A DNA stretch of 21,714 nucleotides from NCBI GenBank assembly GCA_002887195.1, contig PJAB01000716.1:1-21714 (forward strand). Direction: 5' to 3'. The notes under the pieces were generated by a model. It was not told the DNA's origin, ran no database searches, and worked only from the letters and a program-made list of their open reading frames with translations. The position numbers and the translations under genes are program-made. Each line of letters begins with the position of its first letter. Position 1 is the first letter of the stretch. Positions 1 to 9,000 of this stretch are shown here, in pieces. Source of the stretch: Chrysochromulina parva (taxonomy: Eukaryota > Haptophyta > Prymnesiales > Chrysochromulinaceae).

Positions 1-2
1 AC

Positions 3-3000
3 GAGGTTGACACGAAAGCAGCAGTAGCCGTTGAGCAAGCGCGGAAGGAGGCGAACGTGTGTAAGCAGCACCGCGCCGCTACGATCGCCGATACCGTCAA
101 GGCCCTGGTGAACGGAAGTTACAAAGATACCGACACGGCGCTCCGCAAACCGACAGAAAGCAAACCCATCGACTACAGAAAGTTTGCTCACCCCGCCGTC
201 GCGCAGACCCTCGAGAACATCGAACTTGGGCAGGCGACTAGATCGATCTCGGTCCGCATGGACGAGGTACCCATCGGCTCAAGTGAACCCAACAAACTCG
301 TCGCATCTGGATACACGCACATCGCCGAATTCGCTGCTTCGGGAAGGTCAACGTGCAAGACTTGTGGTGAGAAAATCGAACAAGGCCATCTGCGCATCGG
401 CACCTTTAAGCTGGGAAAGCCAAACGAATGGTGGCCAGAGTGGCGCCACGAGTCATGCCAGGGGCTGCTGCAGATTCACCAGACGCTCGGCGCCGATATT
501 GTCAAGCTGTTCATCCATGAGGACCTCCCGCTTACATCGCGGAAGGCCATCAGCGAGAGGTTCGCGACTGATGCGACATGTGGAGCGGCCAGCGGCGATG
601 CTGTCATGGGCGAGGCTGGTGGTGGAGGGCTGCAGCATTTGCAGTCGGCGAAGGCGCCCGCGCCGTCTGGCTCGGGCGATGGATCTCCTTCTGATCCTCC
701 ACGCAAGAAGCCGCGCGTGGCCGCCGACGGAGGGGACGATGGGGGCCCTCCGGCCCAGAAGGCAAAGACCGAGGCTGCCAAGCCTGCCGCAGGAAGCATG
801 GACGGAGGCGATGCAGCGCCGCAGCAGAAGAAGCAGCCGACCTTCCCACAGGTGCCACAGGTGCTGCGCCGCGTGGGCGCATCTCAGGACTCGCTCGTGG
901 TACAAGTCAAGTTGCCCGAGTTCCGCGGTGCCCGTGTGGGCAAGATCGAGGTCGAGGCTTGGGAAGTCGCTTCATGGCATCCTGAGGATGCAGCTCCCAC
1001 ATCGAAAGCCTGCTCGTCGGCTTCTGTCGATGTCGGCGACGACGGTGAAGGTTCGGTCACCTGCACCATTCCTAAGCTCGAGCTGAGCAAGTCGTACATT
1101 GTGCGGGCGAGGGCGCATAACGCCAACGGCTGGGGCCAGCGCTCGCATCCCAACTATATGCATCCTGATGCGCCCTGGCGGCTGAACGCGTTGGCCGCCT
1201 CAACTGAGGAGCTGATGCAGGCCTGTGAGGCGATCAAGGATAAAAAGCCCACAGATACGACCCGAGGGGCGCGACTCGAGTGCGTGCTTTGGCAATACAC
1301 CATTCCCCAGCTGAAGGTCCTGTGTGCAGACGTGGCAGAAAAGGTGTCTGGCTCAAAGCCCGAGCTCATCGACCGGCTCGTGGAACGTGGGAAACTGAAG
1401 GTCTCGAACCCGCCGCCTTCTGACCCTCCGGCCAAAAAAGGACCCGCCGCCCCTGCCGCACACGACCCCGGCATCGAATACGGGGTGCTCGCTGCGGACA
1501 TCGCGGCAGATAACATGGCAGCTCACATCGCGGCCGCCGTCGCCTCCGATGGATCTTCTTCTGATCCTCCACAAAAGAAGCCGCGTGTGGCCGCCGACGG
1601 AGGGGTCTATGGGGGCGCTCCCGGAGCGTTCGGCGGCGGCGGAAGCAGCGGCGGCGCTAGTGGTGGTGACGGTGGCGGCGGAGATGCTGGCGAGGGCGCT
1701 GGTGGCGGTGGCGGCGGAGAAGGTGGAGTTGGAGACGGTGGAGGTGGAGGCGGAGGCGGCGGAGGAGGAGGCGGAGGGGGTGAAGGAGGAGGCGGAGGAG
1801 GCGGAGGAGGCGAGGCCGCGCACGACGACGTGATCGAGCTTTCCAACCTGAAAGGGCCCTGGACGTACACGCACGGTGGCACTCTGGCACGCGTTAAGCA
1901 AAATGAATTCCGCCGTCTGGAGAAAGGCGTGCAGCTGACCGCCTCGGGCAAGGGCTTTTCGGCTGACTTTGCGAACGCACTCTTCTCTGATGTGAAAGAT
2001 GTCGTTGCACGCAAGAAAGAAATCGCCAACTGGCAGCAGGCCATGAACAAAAAGCTCAAGGATCCCAACCCCGCGGCATACAAGGGCGAGTGGCTGCTCA
2101 GGCTGAACGGATCGTCGGCGGCAATGATCGGTGCATCTTCGCTCAAGGCTTCGCAGCATGCGTTCCTCGACCACGCCAAGCACTTTCAGTTCGACGAGGT
2201 TCGGAAGCTCGTCGAGCGAGACAACGCGTACGTCAACTGCCAGCCTGATGGGCGTTGGACAGCGTTGCACCAGGCGTGCTTGAAGGGCGACGAGGACATG
2301 GTGCAGTTCCTCCTCGACAAAGGCGCGGACGTCAGCCTCAAAAATCCGGAAGGAGTGACGCCCAAGGAGGTTGCCAAGGCGGCCCTGAAAGACCAGACCA
2401 AGGAATCTCGCCATGGTGAGTACAGAGCGTGCGTGACGCGCCTCGATTTGAAGATCGTCGATGTGCGGTTGCGCGAGGCAGGCTGCTCGATGGACACGCT
2501 CCGCGCTGTGATAGACCTGGTGCTTTGCACGGAAGACCAGGAGGTGCTCGCGCCCAAGGATCTACGGCGATTGCTCGAGATGAACCTGGGGCTTGAATCG
2601 GGCGAACTCGAGGCGTTCAAGGAGGGCATCAAGGCCGAAATCAAGGCGTCCCACCATCGCGTGATGCCCTCAACGCCCGCCAGCGTCCTGCAGTTGGAAA
2701 CGGACCTCATCGAACTCCAGCTAGCGGAAGTAGACGATCAGCCCAACTGGTCTGCGGTGCTGTCCATGCTTATCAAGATGCACAAGTATATCGTCCGCGT
2801 GCCGATGCTGAAGCATGCACTCAAGCTCATGGATTATCTGAGCAAGAAGGGAAACGATCTCGCCAAACTGTCCCCCGACGACGACTCGTGGACCAAGGAA
2901 CAGAGAAACGCTCACAAGTGCGCTCGCCACCTGCACGCATTGTGGAAGAAACACTACAAGAAAGCGCCATCCAAGTGCGAGCGGCCAGAGCTCGTGGAGG

Positions 3001-6000
3001 CGACCGATGATGCGCTCATCCTCAGTCTCAAGTTGCCCAAAGCCGGCGAGACAGAGATCACTGCGATGGTCGTCACGTTCAAACCCACTGCCGCCCACGA
3101 GAGCCACAAACCCAAGGAGGAGGAAGTGACAGTGCCTCGGGAGCTCTGGCAAGGTAAAGCTGAGGGCACTGAGTTCAACTGGAGCCTCCGCCCGCTCAAC
3201 CCATCAACTTGCTACGAGGTCAGGGTGTACGCGTGCGGCACGGAGGACTGCTTGCAGAAGGGCTTCAAATCAGAAACGGTCAAGATGTCGACCCTCAGGT
3301 TGACGAGTGTGGAGGAGCTGAGGGATTTCAACACACAACTCGGCGCCCTGTGTAATGCTCAGCCCGTCAATGCGGATCAGCTGCTTGGTCTGCTGCGGCA
3401 AGTGTGGTGCTTGCACGCTACACTGCAGGAGCTCAAGGCATCCAGCTTCGTCTCCAACAATGCCAACCTACACAAGGCGGTGGCACTTGGCGGAGAGGCA
3501 GGTGAGATTGCGACTGAAATCCGCGATCGCTTCAAGAAGAAGTTCAAGAAGCCTCCTCAGATCCTCGCGCCCATCCTCGTCAATCAGGCTGCTACTCATC
3601 TCGACTTTGAGCTGATTGTACCTCGAAGCGAGGCGGTGATCTCATCACTCGAGTGGCGAATCAAAGTCAAGGAGACGCCCTGGCCTTCTGGTGCTGGTGA
3701 GTGGAAATCAATCAAGGAGCCTGATGGTGGTTGGCATTCAATCAACGAGATTCCATTCACGGCATCTGAACTGCAGCCCAAGACGATTTACGACGTGCAA
3801 GTGCGCGTCAGGAGCGACGAAGTCTTGAAGAACAGCGATGCCAAACTGCTCGAGGGCGTAACGACGCTGGCCCACCGCCCTTTGCTCTCGAGAGAAAAAT
3901 TTGATCGTGCTGTGAGCGACGTGAAAAGTCTTCTGGACCAGTGGTCATATCTGGATGAGTTTGATGTCTTCAGCGAGGCGAACAAAGAGAAGATCGATCG
4001 GGCTTTGACTTCGTTCGAAGGCCACACCGTCACCGTCCCCATGCTCAAGCAGAGCAGCGTGCGCAAGCATCTCAATAACCTGGTAAGCCGGCTGGACGTC
4101 GCAGATGATGTAGGCACGGACGCGACCTTTAAGAAAACTCTTGCTGAGCGCGTTAACAGCCTTCTAGAGTACTGGAACTCGACGATTAAGAGTCCACCGG
4201 GTGCGCCTACGCTACGCTGCTCGCCGGGCCGATTGATTATATCGGTGCCGGAAGCAAGCACAGTCATCACATCTTACGAGATGGAACTAACGCTCTCCTT
4301 TTCAGTCGGCCAACCAACACGCAAGCAGCAAGAGATCCCTCGGAGCATTTGGGAGGGGAAATCGAAGGCTGGCGAAGAGTTCGAATGGCCGCTTGAAGAT
4401 GCTTTCGTTGAGCAAAGTGACACCGTCAACGTCAGAGTGCGCGCTCTTGGTTCTGAGGAAGAAGGATGTTGGGACAAGCAAGGGTGCTGGTCGACGTCGG
4501 TGGAATGGAAGCCTATTCAGCCAACCAACTCTTTGCCCACGGAGGACGCTGACGAGCCGATGGGTCAGGTAGACGAGACTCCGATGGCAACTAAGGGCTG
4601 TGCTGATGCGTTCATCGAGATCGTGCGGCAGCTATTTGAGCTCGAGTCACCCCAGCAAGTGGAATGTCTCGACGAGTTAGAGGAGAAGCTTGCGGCGCTC
4701 GAAAGAATCGAGCTGGGAACGGTGAGGCTGCTCAAGCCTGCAACCGTTTCGTCCATCTGCAAAGGATTGCGGCGCTTCTGCAAGAGCTTCGACACCGCCG
4801 GTCTCGATTTAGAGCATTGTAGCAAGGTCAAGCGATTGCACGAGCGTGCTGAGTGCCTGGACTCGAAACTGCGACCGCTGGTAAAGCCTCCGCCTCAGAA
4901 GATCAAAGACGCACCCGTGCTTGTGCCTGACGGTGCCACTCAGACAAGCCTGACGCTGAGTGTGATCGTGCCAAATGCCGACACGCGCATCACGGCCTAC
5001 GAGGTGCAAGTGATCGCACAGTCAGCTGACCATAAGCTTCCCACTCGCTGGATCCCCGAGGAGGCCTGGAAGGACAAGGCGACGGGTAGTTCTTTTGAGT
5101 GGCTGGTCACTAGCTTGGAAGCTGGCACCACGTACGAAATCTCGGTCCGTGCCTATGGGACAGAGGAGGAGTGCGAGCAGCGCACAAAGCATTGGTCGCC
5201 CGCGTTGGTCAAACGCACGCTGCTGCCGGATGGGAACGCTGAGAAATCCGAGCCACAGGCTGAGCACTCCGATGAGGTCGAGCAGGCGTTGGAGGGTGAA
5301 GAAGTCGAGGAATTCTTCGCTGCCTTCTTCCCCGACAAAGCCAGAGACACGGCTGAAAACATGGAAGTTGAGGCTGGAAATGTGGTTCTTGCAGAAGGTG
5401 TGGCTGCTTCAGAAGATGTTGCCAAGGCCATCAACCACATCAGCAAATGGTTCAAAGCCGCAGCTATTCACGTGTTTGACGCGTACTGCAGAGACTTAGA
5501 TGACGCAGCTGCAGCGATGTGCAAGGCGGTTCGGCAGGCCATGCTCGTTCGCCCGGTGGCTGCGGAGGCGCTCGCGTCGTCAGTCGATCCCCAGGAGCTG
5601 GATGTTATGGAGCTTGCAATGCTCTATGCTGGGGCAGGCACGAAAAGGGTTGAGCTCTTTGAAAACTTCATGAGCAAAATCAATCTGCCCCCGGACTTCC
5701 CCCCTCTCAAGAAATGCGCCGAGGCTCTTCAGAAGATGGGGCCAGGTCTCATTACTGCAAATACTCCCATCGAGAATGTCTTCAAGTTAGTTCACGATCT
5801 CGACCAGCAGCAGCTCAGTCAACCGCTGAGCCAGAAGCTTGTCGACATGGCTCACGATGCGATTCAAGCAACAAGCAAAGGATCAAGCAACAAGCAGCAG
5901 GCAGCAGGCTTCAACCCAGCGCACTGCATCACGGTGGTTCAAAAAGCTCACAAGGTGCGCGACCAGCTCCGCAATAAGCTGGCAACGAGCTTCCCGAACC

Positions 6001-9000
6001 TCGACAAGTTCCAGAAGCGAGTGCTTCATGTTGCAGTCGAGCAGGCTGCGGCAGACATAGCCATCGCGGTGCCGCTTGATCCGGAGCCCGGCGACCAGAA
6101 CACTTGGCTCAAGCAGACCAGCGGCTGCCCGAGCGACTGGCTTGCTTATCAAGTGGTCAAGGCACAAGAGAAGGCATTGAATGAGATGAGCGAAGTAGAG
6201 AAGAAGGCTGAGCTCAAGGGTGATCACAAAGATAACCCACTCATGTCGCACGTCTTCAAGAACAGCGACCAAGATGCGATGAGCAAGGACCTACCGGAGG
6301 ACTCGGAAGCATTCGCGGTGGTGAAGCAAAAGCTTATTCTCTCGACCAAGGGTGCCGTCGTGCACGGCAAGCCGTGGAGCGAGCTGAGCACAACAAAATT
6401 TCGCCACGGGGACTGGGACGGCCGGAAGCCTGGCGTTAAAGGCTTCAACAAGTTCGCACAAGAGATGATGGAGCGTCACAACGTCCCAGCAACGAAGGTC
6501 GTCTCCGTGCCGCACGACGGCAAACCGTGCGTCCAGCCGTATCAACAAGTGGTAGCGTACCTGGCCCATCCCAAATCGTACACGCTCGACCAGAAGTGCG
6601 TCGATCCGAACACAGGGAGACAGAGCTGTACCAATCCATCTCAGAGAATGCTCGTGGTCCATCGCACGGGCGCAGGAAAGACGTGCAGCATGATCCGCGT
6701 CGCCGACAATTATTTCAAAGACAAGCGGCCCAAGATCCTGCTATTCCCATCGCCTGCTGTCTGCAGCAACTTCTACATGGAGCTGCTCAACCACCGCTTC
6801 CCGAACCGATACGCCGACTTTCTCCAGCGCGAAGGCAAGCTCGACGAAGTGCGCAGCAACCTTGAGCTCAAGAGAGGTGGCCTGATGTGCGGTCGCGTCC
6901 GCAAGGAATTCCTCGACGACGAACGGCGCCCATCGGCTCCGCTGCGTGCTTTCTCTTACACACAGGCTGGTGGTCGAATGACGTGCGGCGATCGGCACCG
7001 GATCAACCCGGTCTTCAAGTGCCCCGATGGCTACGGAGGCGGCTGGTGCTATGGCCCAGGGAACACGCGCAGCAGCGATGAAGATTTTTTTAATGACGGC
7101 TACGAAGAGTATGAGTCGGATGGCAACCCATTCAGCAATAAGATCATTCTCATGGACGAGTTCCATAACCTGGTCAAGCCCAGCCCCGAGATCCGTAAGA
7201 GCCCGACGCGCATGCTGATGCTTGGTATGCTCAAGGAGATGCTGCGGACGGCCAAGAACTCGGTGATCGTGGGCTTCACGGCGACACCTCTCGTTGGCGC
7301 CGATGGCACAGCCAAGGAGCTGCTCGATATCATCAAAGGCAAAGGCAGTGAGCACTTGACCGACGAAGGCTTCATCTCGTACTTCATGGGCTCGCCATTT
7401 CCCCTATTCCCAACTGTCAGCCCGCCCCCTAACGAGATCACCGAGAGTCTCCTCCGCAAGGTTCCGATCGAGAACCTTTCTGAAAGCCGCGGCAACCTCA
7501 CAGAGTACTACAAGCATCAGAGCGATGAGGACAAGGCGGTCCAGCGGTGTTCCCTCGGTCAGTACTTTGGAACAGCGGGGACATTGAAGATCTTCGAATT
7601 GCTTACGGGAGCCTCGGGTAAGCTGTGCGGCGAGGCTTTCGACAAAGAAGAGCCTCATAAAACCTTTGGATACTGCCCAGACCGCGTCCGTGGCTACGCC
7701 TCCAAGCTCTCAGCTGTCTGCGACGACGTGAGCGCGCACGCAGGCAAGACTCTTGTGCTTGTGCACTCGGCGCACGGCTTCAAGCTTCTCCTCCGCCTGC
7801 TTGGCGCACGCTTTCCGGGCGAGGTGCTTGGATACGTTGGCTGCACCCCATCGGCTATCGCCAAATGGGACGACGAAATCAAATCGCTGATTGGAGAAAA
7901 GCACAGCGATGCAGAGAAGGCCAAAGGCTGCTGCGGCTGCCACATTTGCAAATTCAATGCGCCAAAGAATCTGCAGGGTGAGGAGTATCGGATCATGGTC
8001 GCGGACGCCAAGTTCTGCAGCGAGGGCGTGTCCTTCTTAGCAGTGCGTCATCTCTCCCTCGTCGACATGCCTGATACTGCTTCCGAATTTTTGCAGCGCG
8101 TGGGGCGTGCGGTTCGCTTCAATGGCCACGCCGGTCTTCCGCCTAAGGAGAGCAACGTGCGCCTCCGCCTTTACTGCGCCACTCTTCCCGCCGAAACCGA
8201 CGACGAGGAGGCGGACGCGCCCAGCGTGACTAGCGAGCCGGAAGCGTCTGCCGATGAGAATCGGAAGAACACTTTGGCCGCGGAGCTCAAGGAGTACTAT
8301 GGGCATCTCGCGCAGCTCGAGTGGAATGCCGTCGACTTCGATCAGTCGAGCAAGAAGCCTCTGTGGGACGAATCGAGCAGCGAGGTCGATTTCGAACAGG
8401 CGAAGAAAGAGCTCGATGCGGAGCTTGCACTCGAGGTTGAGGCCATCAAGGCGAGCAAGGAGGAGGCCAAGGCCAAGGCCCAAGCCAAGGCGCAGGCCGA
8501 AATCGAAGAGAGCATCCAACCTATTCCCACTGTACAGACATTTGCAGACAGCCAATACAAGGTGCTCAGTGATAGGTTGTGGAAGCGGATGAGCCAGGAA
8601 GAGGGCAATGAGCCTATTCGCATCGAAGAGCTGTGGAAGAGCGCTAAATCCCTCGTCGCGCACTATGAGAAAAAAACGGTGGCCGAACGGTTCATCGAGG
8701 AACTGCAGAGAGATATCCGAGATCGGTGCCGCGAAAACGATTATGATGAAGATGATGTCAAGACGATTGCCGTACTTATGTGGGCGGCAAGCAAGTTTGG
8801 TGGCGTCCGGTCGGAGCTTTGCTCGCTGCTCAATCGTGCCATCCGGGAGGATAGTGTTTGCCCTGTGCTTGAGGATGCCGTGCTCCTTGCGCGTGCCATT
8901 AACTTGAATCTGGTGGCCTCGTATCTTGGGGAATCATCGACACGGTATGCGAACAAAACCAACTTCAAGGAGTGGCCCAACGGACCTTTGGTTGCTAAAC

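Noticed and set aside
57..59. Possible start codon of the giant gene at 57
   Set aside because: The codon is GTG, not ATG, and the frame stays open to base 3. In a nuclear gene this is an internal Val and the true start lies outside the window.
1353..2414. Reverse frames, including a poly-proline one, over the glycine tract
   Set aside because: They arise from the GGN repeat read on the other strand. The forward frame is continuous through conserved domains on both sides.
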